Assembly: GCF_913055755.1 (NCBI RefSeq)
Contig: NZ_CAJXKH010000033.1
Span: 1 to 35,579 of the forward strand
DNA from: an uncultured Microbulbifer sp.
GTDB lineage: Bacteria; Pseudomonadota; Gammaproteobacteria; Pseudomonadales; Cellvibrionaceae
Length of the DNA stretch: 35,579 nucleotides
Direction of reading: 5' to 3'
Position numbers and translations under genes: made by a program. The notes under the pieces are model-generated. The model worked only from the letters and a program-made list of their open reading frames with translations, searched no databases and was not told the origin of the DNA. Position 1 is the stretch's first letter. Each line of letters opens with the position of its first letter. Shown in pieces: positions 24,470 through 33,074 of the stretch.

Positions 24470-24515
24470 GTTTGCAGGCCCCTGTGGCATCTTGCGATAC
24501 CCCCACCTTCAGATG

Positions 24516-24542
24516 AAAAACCCGGCGCGCGGCCGGGTTTTT
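24516..24542. terminator. Bidirectional intrinsic terminator
   Basis: Perfect 11-bp stem, AAAAACCCGGC (24516-24526) with its complement at 24532-24542 and a 5-base loop. T-runs exist on both strands. It ends the narX operon (+) and the cytochrome operon (-). Confidence 0.92.
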
Positions 24543-24563
24543 CGCAGTCTGACAGTAAGTGGT

Positions 24564-26150
24564 TCAGCCCTCGGCTGACAGTTCCCTGGCTTTGGCCTGG
24601 TCCTTTTCCATCTTGGTCTCGTTCTCTGAAATCACCTGGTGACCCCGCACCTCCAGCATGTACCTGGCCGCTGCCATGCGCACCTCCTCGGAAAGGTAGT
24701 TCTGCGGCGGCATCTCCGGGTAGTCTTCGCGCTTCTTGGTCGGGCTGGTAATGTACTCAACGATGCCTTCCGGGTTGTCCATGTACAGGGCCTGGATAAT
24801 CTGGGTTGGCGGACCGATCATGCGCACATTATAGGCATGACAGCCGGCGCAAACGCCGTAATAGGCAGACTTGCCCATGTCTTCAGCGGCAATCTCGCGC
24901 TTCGGTGCCGGCTCGTCCAACAGGAAGGTGGTGACTTCCGCGGTGTCGCTAAAACCACAGGTGCCGTAGCTGTCGAGGCCGGTGGTCGGGTACTGGTTGC
25001 GGTCGAGAATGCAGCTGTTTTTACTGTTGCCGACGTTGAGGATGTCCACCGGGCCGGAGGTCAGCGACAACGCCTTCAGCGCCTTGATCTCCGGAATCGG
25101 GTCGGTACCGTTGTCGAACATGAAGTTGTTGAGGATCGCCACCTCATCCGAGTCGGGGTCGGCGTCCGGGTCCAGTGTCAGGTTGGGCGCATTGTGGTGA
25201 TCGGTAATCAGGATGCCGATGTTCTTGTTGCCGCTGATGATATTGCCTTCGATGGTGGTCTTGTCGCCCGCCATGTTCAGGATCCCGGTACCGGCCGGCA
25301 CGCCGGCAACAATGGCACCCTCGGCGCCGAAGTTGGCGGTATTGTTGTTGACGATAAAGTTGTTGCGCACGATGGTGTTCACCGTGTCCTTGATCGGCAG
25401 GCCCGGGGTGATGAATACCAGCACGCCGCCGGTATTGTCGTGCACATAGTTGTTCTCGACGATGGAATCGCGGGTGTTCTCAATCTCGATACCCGCAACG
25501 CTGTCGAACACCTCATTGTGAGACACGTGAATATTGTCACACATGCCCACGTAGATGGCCGCGTCCTCGATGCCGCTGAGGATATTGTGTGAGATCAGGC
25601 CGTTCTTGCCCAGCTGCGGAAAGATGCCGTACACCCCGGTGTCTATCACGTGGTTGTTGCGGATCAGGAAGTTGTTGCCCGCCTGGCCCATGACCGCATT
25701 GCCCTTGTAGTGCTGGATGCGGAAGTTCTCCACGGTGATGTTGTTGCCGGAGTAGAGAATGGCATCGTTCAGTTTCTTGAGCCCTTCCATCACCGGCCAC
25801 TGGCCATCCGCGACAACACCGGTGAGGAGGATGTCATCCTTGTCGATGTAGACGGTCTCGGAGTAAGTGCCGGGGTAGACCTTGACCACATCGCCCGGGG
25901 CAGCCTCGGACACAGCCTTCTGGATAGAGTCTCCGTCCTTCACTTCCCACACCTGGCCGGAACCGCTGGCGCCCACGGAGCTGTCAAAACGCGCGCTGCC
26001 GGAGAGCGCTTGCGCGGCAGAATCGCTGGCGAAGCGGTCGGCATCGCCGACGATCGTGTGGCTGTTGTCCTGCGGCCACTGGTTGCCGACGTAGGCGCCG
26101 GCCGCCAGCAGGCCCAGTGCCGCGACAGCAGTAATGAATTTGTTGGCCAT
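24564..26150 (-). CDS. Right-handed parallel beta-helix protein fused to a cytochrome c domain
   Basis: 528 residues. The N-terminal hydrophobic helix (~4-20) is a signal peptide or anchor, so it is periplasmic. Residues ~70-330 are a right-handed beta-helix: DGDSIQKAVSEAAPGDVVKVYPGTYSE-type opening, then turns with NNITVENF, NNFLIRNN, NLISHN-like and NIHVSHNEVFDS repeats. The C-terminal domain has a c-type heme motif CAGCH (434-438) and a likely Met ligand near M480 (YPEMPPQ). The beta-helix part recalls the TIGR03805 family, which pairs with a second uncharacterised family; the cytochrome may replace or be that partner. AGGA precedes the ATG. It follows a diheme peroxidase-like gene and a diheme c4-type gene, and probably shares electrons with them. 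The substrate is unknown. Confidence 0.87.
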   Translation of the reverse strand: MANKFITAVAALGLLAAGAYVGNQWPQDNSHTIVGDADRFASDSAAQALSGSARFDSSVGASGSGQVWEVKDGDSIQKAVSEAAPGDVVKVYPGTYSETVYIDKDDILLTGVVADGQWPVMEGLKKLNDAILYSGNNITVENFRIQHYKGNAVMGQAGNNFLIRNNHVIDTGVYGIFPQLGKNGLISHNILSGIEDAAIYVGMCDNIHVSHNEVFDSVAGIEIENTRDSIVENNYVHDNTGGVLVFITPGLPIKDTVNTIVRNNFIVNNNTANFGAEGAIVAGVPAGTGILNMAGDKTTIEGNIISGNKNIGILITDHHNAPNLTLDPDADPDSDEVAILNNFMFDNGTDPIPEIKALKALSLTSGPVDILNVGNSKNSCILDRNQYPTTGLDSYGTCGFSDTAEVTTFLLDEPAPKREIAAEDMGKSAYYGVCAGCHAYNVRMIGPPTQIIQALYMDNPEGIVEYITSPTKKREDYPEMPPQNYLSEEVRMAAARYMLEVRGHQVISENETKMEKDQAKARELSAEG

Positions 26151-26209
26151 GTGATGTCCTTTTTATTATCTGCGAGGTAAATGTTTATCGGTTTTTAATT
26201 TCTCGACAG

Positions 26210-27433
26210 TCAATTGCTTGCCTGTTGCTGTAATGCTTCTGGTATCACCCCCACCGGCACCAGGCCAGACGGCACCCGCTCGGGAATTTTCGGGGTGAAC
26301 ATCTCGTCGGTCAGCGTGCCCATGAAATCCACCAGGCGATCGAGCTCCTCGTCGCTCAGGTCCGGCTCCCAGATGTGCCAGTGCAGGATCATGCGTTGTT
26401 TTTCCTCCTCCGGCAGCGCGTGGCCGCGGCCGAGGGTATAGAACTCGGTGGCATCCCGCAGGTTGTCAAAAGTCCCCGAGTGCATGTAGGGCGCGGTCTT
26501 GACGATATTGCGCAGCGACGGCACCTTGAAGCCGCCACGCCAGGTGGGATTATCGAAGATGGCACCGGCACCCGGGTCGAACTTGCGTCCTTCAGGCTCG
26601 TTCACGCCGATAACAGCTATCTGCTGGTTGGTGAACAGCGGCGGCGTATGGCATTCGGCACAGCGCGCAACGAAGGAACGGAAGATATTCAGCCCTTCCT
26701 TCTCCTTGTCATTGAGCGCATCCTGATAGCCGTGCGCATACTGGTCGTAGCGGCTGTTCAGAGACACCAGCGACGACTCGAAGGCGGCGATCGCGGTGTA
26801 GATCTGCTGCAGGGTCGGCTGCCCCCGGTGCCCCGGGAAAGCCTCGCCAAACAACCGCTGGTAGTCGGCATTGCCACCGATATCGGCCAGCACCTGCGCG
26901 GGGCTGCCACCCATCTCGACCTCGGAATACAGAGGGCCCTGCATCTGCTGTTCGAGGTTGTCCGCGCGCGCATCCCAGAACAGCTTTTTCAGGAAGCCCA
27001 CATTCCACAGCGTGGGTGCCGCGCGCGCCGCTTCTGCGCCACCAATACCAATACTGGTTGCGCGGCCATCGGCAAAGCCCAGCTGCGGATGGTGGCAGCT
27101 GGCGCAGGAGAGACTGTTGTCGCCGGACAGCAACGGGTCGAAAAACAGGTAGCGGCCCAGGTCGATCTGCTGCGGGCTGAAACCGTCACGGGCGGCCGGC
27201 AATGCAGTCTTGAGGCCACCCACGCCCTTGTTCTCCAGGGACTTGTAACCGTCGTACAGAGTGCGCAACTTGCACTGGTTGTCGGCGGTGAGTTCGAAGC
27301 CGGGCGGGCAGTGGCTGGCCAGCTCGATCGGCGGTGCCGGGGCCGCGACCGCTGTCGCGGTACCCAGCAGGGTGGCGCCGAACAGCGATGCGGCGAGAAT
27401 GCCCGCTTTGACGGTGAGGTTCTTCAGGTACAT
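26210..27433 (-). CDS. Diheme cytochrome c peroxidase/MauG-like protein
   Basis: 407 residues with a Sec signal peptide (cleavage near ATAVAA, ~30). Two c-heme motifs are present: CASCH (110-114) and CAECH (258-262), the bacterial cytochrome c peroxidase/MauG arrangement. Also seen are [25 protein letters not shown], the [13 protein letters not shown] motif near residue 320, and [10 protein letters not shown] at the C-terminus. Between signal and first heme it has an unusual pair [16 protein letters not shown] (C42, C54), possibly a disulfide. It may reduce peroxide or oxidise a partner. The neighbouring beta-helix cytochrome and c4-type cytochrome suggest a dedicated periplasmic redox system rather than general peroxide defence. 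The ATG at 27433 has no strong ribosome-binding site. Confidence 0.9.
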   Translation of the reverse strand: MYLKNLTVKAGILAASLFGATLLGTATAVAAPAPPIELASHCPPGFELTADNQCKLRTLYDGYKSLENKGVGGLKTALPAARDGFSPQQIDLGRYLFFDPLLSGDNSLSCASCHHPQLGFADGRATSIGIGGAEAARAAPTLWNVGFLKKLFWDARADNLEQQMQGPLYSEVEMGGSPAQVLADIGGNADYQRLFGEAFPGHRGQPTLQQIYTAIAAFESSLVSLNSRYDQYAHGYQDALNDKEKEGLNIFRSFVARCAECHTPPLFTNQQIAVIGVNEPEGRKFDPGAGAIFDNPTWRGGFKVPSLRNIVKTAPYMHSGTFDNLRDATEFYTLGRGHALPEEEKQRMILHWHIWEPDLSDEELDRLVDFMGTLTDEMFTPKIPERVPSGLVPVGVIPEALQQQASN

Positions 27434-27476
27434 CGGATGGTTATTCTTGTATTGTTATTTGCTTGTGCCGAACAGC

Positions 27477-28118
27477 CTATTCGGACTTGCTGTTCAGGAA
27501 TGCGGCCACGTCCACGAGCTGCTGCTCGTTCAGGGTGGCGGCCATCATCTTCATCTGGCGACCGTACTTGTCATCCGGATGGCTGCCGCGGATACCCTGC
27601 TTGAAATTCTGAAACTGCCGAATCAGGTAGGTATCGCCGAGGCCCACCAGACGCGGCGCGTTCAGCGCGTCATTGCCCTGCCCGGAGCTGCCGTGGCAGG
27701 CACCGCACTTGCTCTGGTACTGCTTGTTGCCCGCCACAGCATCGCCTTCCACGGTGGCTGCCGGGGTTACCGCCGGCAAGCTCGCAATATAGGCCGCCAC
27801 ATTCGCCACCGCGTCGTCATCCGCCAGTGTCTTGGCCATGGCTGCCATTTGCGCCCCCGGGGTGTCACCATCGGCGGTGCCGCGCACACCGTTGCGGAAA
27901 TTGTGCAGCTGGCGCGCCAGGTAGGCTGCCGACTGACCGGCCAGTGCCGGCGCCTTCATGGCCACTGCGCCCTCGGCCTTCGGCCCGTGACAGGCCGCAC
28001 AGGTGCCGTACAGGGCTTCGCCCGCTTCCGGATCGGCAGCCAGGACCGTCGTGGCCCCCGCCAGTAGTGAAATCAGGATCAGGCTGTTCAGAATTATCGT
28101 TTTCGGGCGCACTGGCAC
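27477..28118 (-). CDS. Diheme c4-type cytochrome
   Basis: 213 residues with a Sec signal (ending near TTVLAA) and two homologous c-type domains. Hemes are CAACH (40-44) and CGACH (138-142), with Met-ligand regions GAQMAAMAKTL and GRQMKMMAATL. This is the cytochrome c4 pattern, a periplasmic electron shuttle. The frame opens with GTG at 28118; GTG at 28112 is a better start because AGGAG lies 5 bases before it, giving 211 residues. Its stop is 43 bases from the peroxidase gene, and the three genes 28118 to 24564 form one operon. It is the probable electron donor or acceptor of the diheme peroxidase and the beta-helix cytochrome. Confidence 0.9.
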   Translation of the reverse strand: MPVRPKTIILNSLILISLLAGATTVLAADPEAGEALYGTCAACHGPKAEGAVAMKAPALAGQSAAYLARQLHNFRNGVRGTADGDTPGAQMAAMAKTLADDDAVANVAAYIASLPAVTPAATVEGDAVAGNKQYQSKCGACHGSSGQGNDALNAPRLVGLGDTYLIRQFQNFKQGIRGSHPDDKYGRQMKMMAATLNEQQLVDVAAFLNSKSE

Positions 28119-28360
28119 TCCTATTTCTCCATTGGCATCGTATTCGCAGCATTTCGCTCAAACTGGTACGTTCGTACTACTTGCCGACCAACAGAATAAC
28201 AAATGCCCCGCCCCGACAGCCAGCTCCGGGACTGATCAATAAACGCTGATTTCGAAATCCGCTAGGATAAAAGCCTGAAAAATCGTCGCTGGAGGGCGCT
28301 TACCGCCCGCAACAGCACCAGCTGCAGCTCCGCCCCACCGCGACCGACAAGCGCCACCAT
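28119..28360. promoter_or_regulatory. Upstream region of the cytochrome operon
   Basis: 242 bases between the cytochrome c4 gene and trhP, both on the minus strand. It contains one TACTACT heptamer (28175-28181), 57-63 bases upstream of the cytochrome start. TGATCAATAA near 28230 is at best an incomplete FNR half-site. No gene or strong terminator is seen. Confidence 0.35.
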
Positions 28361-29713
28361 TCACACAGCTGCAACGGTCTGTCCGTCGATGTGGCGCATC
28401 AGCATGCTATAGCCGGCTGTATCGTCCGGCAGGTCCAGCGACTGGCGCAGTCGCACCACGTGACCGGAGCCGGGTGCCACCGCGAGGGGTTCGCCGCGCT
28501 CGGATTCCAGCACCTCGAGGCGGAAGCGCCGGTTACCGGAGGGCGTGATCAGTTCCAGCTGGTCACCCCGTTCGAAGCGGTTCTTCACGTCCACGGTCAT
28601 CCAGCCGTCGGCCATACCCAGCACCTCCCCCACAAACTGCTGGTTGGGATTGCTGGACACGCCCTTTTCGTAATTCTGGAACTCGCTGGGCACATGGCGG
28701 CGATAGAAGCCCTCGGTGTATCCGCGGTTGGCCAGGTGTTCGAGACCGGACATCAGCTCGAAATTGAACGGGCGTCCGGCCACCGCATCGTCGATCGCGC
28801 GGCGGTAGATCTGGGCGGTGCGCGCCACGTAGTAGTGGGACTTGGTGCGCCCCTCGATTTTCAGGGAGTGGATGCCCATCTGCACCAGCCGCTGCACATG
28901 TTGTACCGCGCGCAGGTCCTTGGAGTTCATGAGGTAGGTGCCGTGCTCATCCTCGTAAACCGGGATCAGCTCGTCCGGGCGATTTTTTTCCTGCAGCAAC
29001 ATGGGCGCGGGGTCGCAGCGGGCGGGATCCACCTCGCCCACGGCACCCGCGTCACCGGCTTCGCCCGCGGCAACCAGGTCGCCGGTGTCGGTTTCCCGCG
29101 CCGGGTGCGCGTTGTACTCCCAGCGACAGGCGTTGGTGCAGGCACCCTGGTTGGAGTCGCGGTGGTTGATATAGCCGGACAGCAGGCAGCGCCCGGAATA
29201 GGCCATGCACAGGGCGCCGTGCACAAAGACTTCCAGCTCCATTTCCGGACAGCGCATGCGGATCTCCTCGATCTCGTCGAGGGACAGCTCGCGGGACAGG
29301 ATCACCCGCTCGAGCCCCAGCTGCTGCCAGAATTTCACCGTGGCCCAGTTGACCGCGTTGGCCTGCACCGACAGGTGCACCGGTATTTCCGGCCAGCGCT
29401 CCCGCACCAGCATGATCAGCCCGGGATCGGACATGATCAGCGCGTCCGGCTGCATGGCGACCACCGGTTCCATATCCCGCAGGTAACTGCGCAGCTTGTC
29501 GTTGTGTGGCGCCACGTTGCTGGCGACATAGATCTTCTTGCCGAGCTGGTGGGCCTCGTCCACCGCAGCGGCCAGGTTCTCCATGCGGTTGAACTCGTTG
29601 TTGCGCACCCGCAGGCTGTAGCGCGGCTGGCCCACATAGACCGCGTCGGCGCCATAGGCGAAGGCGAAACGCATGCTTTTCAGGGTGCCCGCGGGGGAAA
29701 GGAGTTCGGTCAT
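28361..29713 (-). CDS. trhP: tRNA hydroxylation protein P (U32 family, YegQ/TrhP)
   Basis: 450 residues, close to E. coli YegQ/TrhP (about 453), which helps hydroxylate uridine 34 of some tRNAs to ho5U with prephenate. The N-terminus MTELLSPAGTLKSMRFAFAYGADAVYVG is U32. Cluster cysteines are C169 and C176 (GALCMAYSGRC) and C192 and C196 (GACTNACRWEY). VYEDEHGTYLMNSKDLRAVQHV and MGIHSLKIEGRTKSHYYVARTAQIYRRAIDDA are highly characteristic. GAGGT lies 7 bases before ATG 29713. It is a housekeeping gene, and with UbiU and UbiV makes three U32 proteins within the window. Confidence 0.92.
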   Translation of the reverse strand: MTELLSPAGTLKSMRFAFAYGADAVYVGQPRYSLRVRNNEFNRMENLAAAVDEAHQLGKKIYVASNVAPHNDKLRSYLRDMEPVVAMQPDALIMSDPGLIMLVRERWPEIPVHLSVQANAVNWATVKFWQQLGLERVILSRELSLDEIEEIRMRCPEMELEVFVHGALCMAYSGRCLLSGYINHRDSNQGACTNACRWEYNAHPARETDTGDLVAAGEAGDAGAVGEVDPARCDPAPMLLQEKNRPDELIPVYEDEHGTYLMNSKDLRAVQHVQRLVQMGIHSLKIEGRTKSHYYVARTAQIYRRAIDDAVAGRPFNFELMSGLEHLANRGYTEGFYRRHVPSEFQNYEKGVSSNPNQQFVGEVLGMADGWMTVDVKNRFERGDQLELITPSGNRRFRLEVLESERGEPLAVAPGSGHVVRLRQSLDLPDDTAGYSMLMRHIDGQTVAAV

Positions 29714-29850
29714 TGTTTACCTCTACATAAACCGGTACATATACCGCTACGACAACATCATCTGGGCAGTCAGGCGTAGCTGCACTGGGGGATCTTAAGC
29801 CCGCGGGGATCAGACTCGCCAGTTCCCTTGCCGCCGCACCTGCAGCAGTC

Positions 29851-31011
29851 CTAACCCGCCTGGCCGTCGGTGCGCGGGGTTACCAGCATCGGTGCGTAGT
29901 ACAGCAGGTACAGTCCGTAGCCCAGCAGCCAGCCCGCCACCGCAATCAGGAAAGCGCTGCCGGCCGGTGCCCAGAACACCCGCGCCAGTGCCGCCACCAC
30001 CAGTGCCACGAATGCCAGTGGCATCAGGCGCGGACATTGCAGGGTGCGACCGGAATGACCGAGGGTGACGCGGCTGATCATCGCCAGGATCATGCCGCCG
30101 ATACCACCCACCGCGAGGGCGTGCAGCGCGCCGCTCTCGAGCCCGGGAGCGATGCCGCTCCAGGCGAGAAAGGCCATCGCGAAACCCAGCACCACAAACC
30201 AGTAGCTCAGGTGCAGTGACCACAGCAGCGGCTCGCGCCAGATCAGCGACGGCCGCCAGCGCATGCAGCGCACCAGCTGCAGCACACCAACCGCCAGCGC
30301 CAGCCAGCCCCACACGACTTTTGGCAGGTTGAACCCCACCGCCAGCAGCAGCGCCACCACAACGCAATGGCTGCCGATTTCCAGCACCGCAATCTTGTCC
30401 CGCTGCTGCTGGTGAAAACGCCGCGCGGTGAAGAAGGGAATCACCCGGCCGCCGAAGATGGTGATCATCCCGGTGACCAGCAGCAGCGTGACCAGGCCGG
30501 CGCTGCGCTGCCAGGCGGGCAGCAGCCAGTGCGCGGCAGCCAGTGCCGCGAATACGATCAGTGCGGGAATCACAAACAGGTTGCGCCATTGGCGCACCGC
30601 GAGAATACGCCGGCTGGTGAGCAGCGCGGCCAGCAGGAAAAAACCGCTCTCCAGCGCCACCGGCAACCACACCGGTACCGCCGCGAATAAATAACCCAGC
30701 CGCGCCGCGAGCCACAGTGCACTCAGTGCAATCAGCGGGCCGCCGGTGGGCGCGCGCAACCCGGTCCAGGTCTGCATTGCGGTGGTAATAAAACCCACGA
30801 TCACGGCGCCGGCAAAACCGAACAGCATTTCGTGGGCATGCCAGGTCACACCGCCGCGCAGTGCGGGCAGTGCAATACCGCGCAACTGTATCAACCAGAT
30901 ACACAGTGCGACACAACTCCAGATGGCGGCGCCCAGAAACATCGGGCGAAAGGGCATGCGCCAGAGGGGGAAGAGCGATTGTTCGCGCTCGCGATCAATG
31001 ATCTGTAACAA
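29851..31011 (-). CDS. nnrS: NnrS family membrane protein
   Basis: About 386 residues with some 11-12 TM helices. NnrS proteins are heme- and copper-containing membrane proteins linked to nitric oxide resistance and denitrification. Family landmarks are FPLWRMPFRPMFLGAAIW near the start, TWHAHEMLFGFAGAVIVGFITTAMQTWTG, TGMITIFGGRVIPFFTARRF, and HALAVGGIGGMILAMISRVTLGHSGR, with His residues that may bind heme. An open frame reaches ATG 31110, but the first part is not family-like. TTG at 31011 is preferred because GGGAG lies 8 bases upstream; ATG at 30954 is the other candidate. The neighbours trhP and narK are on the same strand. NnrS suggests the cell meets NO formed from nitrite. Confidence 0.87.
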   Translation of the reverse strand: MLQIIDREREQSLFPLWRMPFRPMFLGAAIWSCVALCIWLIQLRGIALPALRGGVTWHAHEMLFGFAGAVIVGFITTAMQTWTGLRAPTGGPLIALSALWLAARLGYLFAAVPVWLPVALESGFFLLAALLTSRRILAVRQWRNLFVIPALIVFAALAAAHWLLPAWQRSAGLVTLLLVTGMITIFGGRVIPFFTARRFHQQQRDKIAVLEIGSHCVVVALLLAVGFNLPKVVWGWLALAVGVLQLVRCMRWRPSLIWREPLLWSLHLSYWFVVLGFAMAFLAWSGIAPGLESGALHALAVGGIGGMILAMISRVTLGHSGRTLQCPRLMPLAFVALVVAALARVFWAPAGSAFLIAVAGWLLGYGLYLLYYAPMLVTPRTDGQAG

Positions 31012-31142
31012 AACCGGGCTCCCGAAAATTTGCCATTGCGGTGTCCAACTGTATCGCCGTGATAGCCGTACAGCCCCTGGCGGTATCGGCTCGCAGCTCA
31101 GGATAGTCAAATATGAAAATGTCCGCCGTAGCCGGCGGGATT

Positions 31143-31166
31143 AAAAAAAGGGGGAAACCTCCCCCC
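31143..31166 (-). terminator. Intrinsic terminator downstream of narK
   Basis: On the minus strand a G5/C5 stem (31161-31165 with 31150-31154) is followed directly by seven T (31143-31149). A second G/C hairpin (31178-31184 with 31193-31199) lies just before it, so narK has a tandem hairpin end. Confidence 0.85.
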
Positions 31167-31254
31167 AAAGTGCGAGGTCGGGGGAAACAATCCCCCCCGA
31201 GCGACGACGCATATGTGAATTAATTGTCAGGGTTCAGCTGTCGGGCCTGAGTAC

Positions 31255-32868
31255 TCAAGGATTGTAGAACTCGCCATTCTTGCGCAGGTAATACCAGTAG
31301 TTGATCAACAGGCACACCCCGTAAAAGATTGCAAAACCCGCCAGTGCGTACTCCGGTGTGGTCGCCTTGATCTGCTCACCGAATACCTTGGGAATATAGA
31401 AGGCACCGTAGGCCGCCACCGCGGAGGTCCAGCCCAGTACCGGGCCCGCCTGCTCTTTCGGGAACACCATGGCGATGGTGCGGAAAGTGGAGCCATTACC
31501 AATGCCGGTGGCCGCAAACAGGGTCAGGAACAGCAGGAAGAAGGGTACGAAGTAGTCTTCCGGTGAGGCCGAGGCATAGGCCGCCTTCATGTAGTAGGCA
31601 ACCCCCAGGGCACTGGCGACCATAACCAGGGCGCAGATCTGGGTCACCAGCGCGCCGCCGATGCGATCCGCGATCCAGCCGCCCACCGGGCGGATCAGCG
31701 CGCCGATAAACGGCCCCATCCAGGCGTACATCAGCGCGCTGGGGCCATTGGCATTGATGGTGTCGTGGGTCATGACACCGTCCACCATCACGTGGCTGTA
31801 ACCGAAGATCACCTTGATCGCCAGCGGGAAAGCCGCGGCAAATCCGATAAAGCTGCCGAAGGTCATGGTGTAGATCACACTCATCACCCAGGTGTGCTTG
31901 TTGTTGAAGATACGGTACTGACGGTCGAGGCTGTTGCGGATGTCACCGGGCAGCATCTTCAGGCCGTAGACGGTGCCGAAAATCACCAGCAGCAGCACCA
32001 GCTCTTTCGGCACGCCCCAGCCGGAACCGTTGGCGCTCTCCGGCAGAATCAGCCACAGGCCGATCAGCGCGTTCACCAGGCCGATACCGAGCATCAGGCT
32101 CATTTTGCCAAAGGTGCTGAGGGGACTGCCCACATCCGGTGATACCTCATCGGTGCGGATATTGTCCATGCCGAACCAGGTCGCCAGCGCCAGCGGTATC
32201 AGCAACAGCAGCCAGACAAAACCGGCGTTCTGGATCCAGGAGTCGGAACCGGCGGGCACCTTGCCGATCAGGGAGCCGGAGGAATTTACCAGCGTCATCG
32301 GGTCGCCGCCCATGGCGCCAAAGGCGCCGAAGGTCATAAACAGCGGCACAATGATCTGCATGGTGGTTACACCGAAATTCCCCAGGCCCGCATTCAGGCC
32401 CAGCGCCAGCCCCTGCTTTTCCTTGGGAAAGAAAAAGCTGATATTGGACATGGAGGACGCGAAATTACCGCCGCCAAAACCACTGAGCAAAGCCAGCAAC
32501 TGGAACACCCACAGCGGCGTATTCTGGTCCTGCAGCGCGATACCGGTACCCAATGCCGGTACGATCAGCAGCGCGGTGGTAAACATGATGGTGTTGCGGC
32601 CACCGCACAGGCGAATGAAAAAACTGCTGGGAATCCGCAGCGTCGCGCCGGTGAGACCGGCGATGGCCATCAGCGTAAACAGTTCGGATTTGGCAATCGG
32701 GAATCCCAGGTTGAGCATCTGTACCGTGATGATGCCCCAGTAGAGCCACACGGCGAATCCCGCCAGCAGGCTGGGAATCGAAATCCATAGATTGCGGTTG
32801 GCGATTTTCTTGCCCCTGGATTGCCAGAACTGGCCATCCTCCGGGTTCCATTCGTAGATATCGGACAC
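31255..32868 (-). CDS. narK: NarK-type nitrate/nitrite antiporter
   Basis: 537 residues, longer than E. coli NarK (463) because of extended loops (for example GDPMTLVNSSGSLIGKVPAG). It imports nitrate and exports nitrite for the nitrate reductase. The substrate-binding arginines lie in TM2 (GATLRIPSSFF) and in GIGNGSTFRTIAMVFP near residue 455. The nitrate signature GLNAGLGNFGVTTMQ lies near residue 160. Start: GTG at 32868 with AGGAG 8 bases upstream. It is divergent from narL with a palindromic NarL site between them, followed by nnrS. Sequence and promoter mark it as the respiratory porter, unlike the two at 2377 and 4020. Confidence 0.94.
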   Translation of the reverse strand: MSDIYEWNPEDGQFWQSRGKKIANRNLWISIPSLLAGFAVWLYWGIITVQMLNLGFPIAKSELFTLMAIAGLTGATLRIPSSFFIRLCGGRNTIMFTTALLIVPALGTGIALQDQNTPLWVFQLLALLSGFGGGNFASSMSNISFFFPKEKQGLALGLNAGLGNFGVTTMQIIVPLFMTFGAFGAMGGDPMTLVNSSGSLIGKVPAGSDSWIQNAGFVWLLLLIPLALATWFGMDNIRTDEVSPDVGSPLSTFGKMSLMLGIGLVNALIGLWLILPESANGSGWGVPKELVLLLVIFGTVYGLKMLPGDIRNSLDRQYRIFNNKHTWVMSVIYTMTFGSFIGFAAAFPLAIKVIFGYSHVMVDGVMTHDTINANGPSALMYAWMGPFIGALIRPVGGWIADRIGGALVTQICALVMVASALGVAYYMKAAYASASPEDYFVPFFLLFLTLFAATGIGNGSTFRTIAMVFPKEQAGPVLGWTSAVAAYGAFYIPKVFGEQIKATTPEYALAGFAIFYGVCLLINYWYYLRKNGEFYNP

Positions 32869-33074
32869 AGTCTCGGCTCCTGGTCGGCTAGTAGTACTCG
32901 ACCATCACTATGGACAGCGCCAGGCAACCGCTCAATTACCATCAATAAGTACCCCCTTTTCTCCAGCAGCAGCGTCACTACCCCCAAAGGGGTAGTTGGC
33001 CCTAGCGCCGTTTCCACTGTGCTAGCATAGCGACTTGTGAACGGGCCCATGAGCAATGTCCCCCAGGAGCAAAC
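32869..33074. promoter_or_regulatory. narK/narL divergent promoter: NarL palindrome, FNR-like box
   Basis: ACTACCCC-CAAA-GGGGTAGT (32977-32996) is a perfect 8-bp-arm palindrome containing the NarL 7-2-7 arrangement (32979-32994). TTGAT-GGTA-ATTGA on the minus strand (32932-32945) is an FNR-like box, 8 of 10 matching. Further heptamers are TACCCCC at 32950 and AGTAGTA at 32890-32896. If the FNR box is at -41.5 for narK, the NarL site centres near -90, as at E. coli narG. Confidence 0.75.

Noticed and set aside
26375..27604. Plus-strand open frame opposite the diheme peroxidase
   Set aside because: Antisense to a gene with two heme motifs; no own motifs.
28119..28360. FNR box at TGATCAATAA in the cytochrome promoter
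   Set aside because: No second half-site at the right spacing.
28391..29779. Plus-strand open frame opposite trhP
   Set aside because: Full overlap with a strongly conserved U32 gene; no family features and a shadow-like His/Val/Gly-rich composition.
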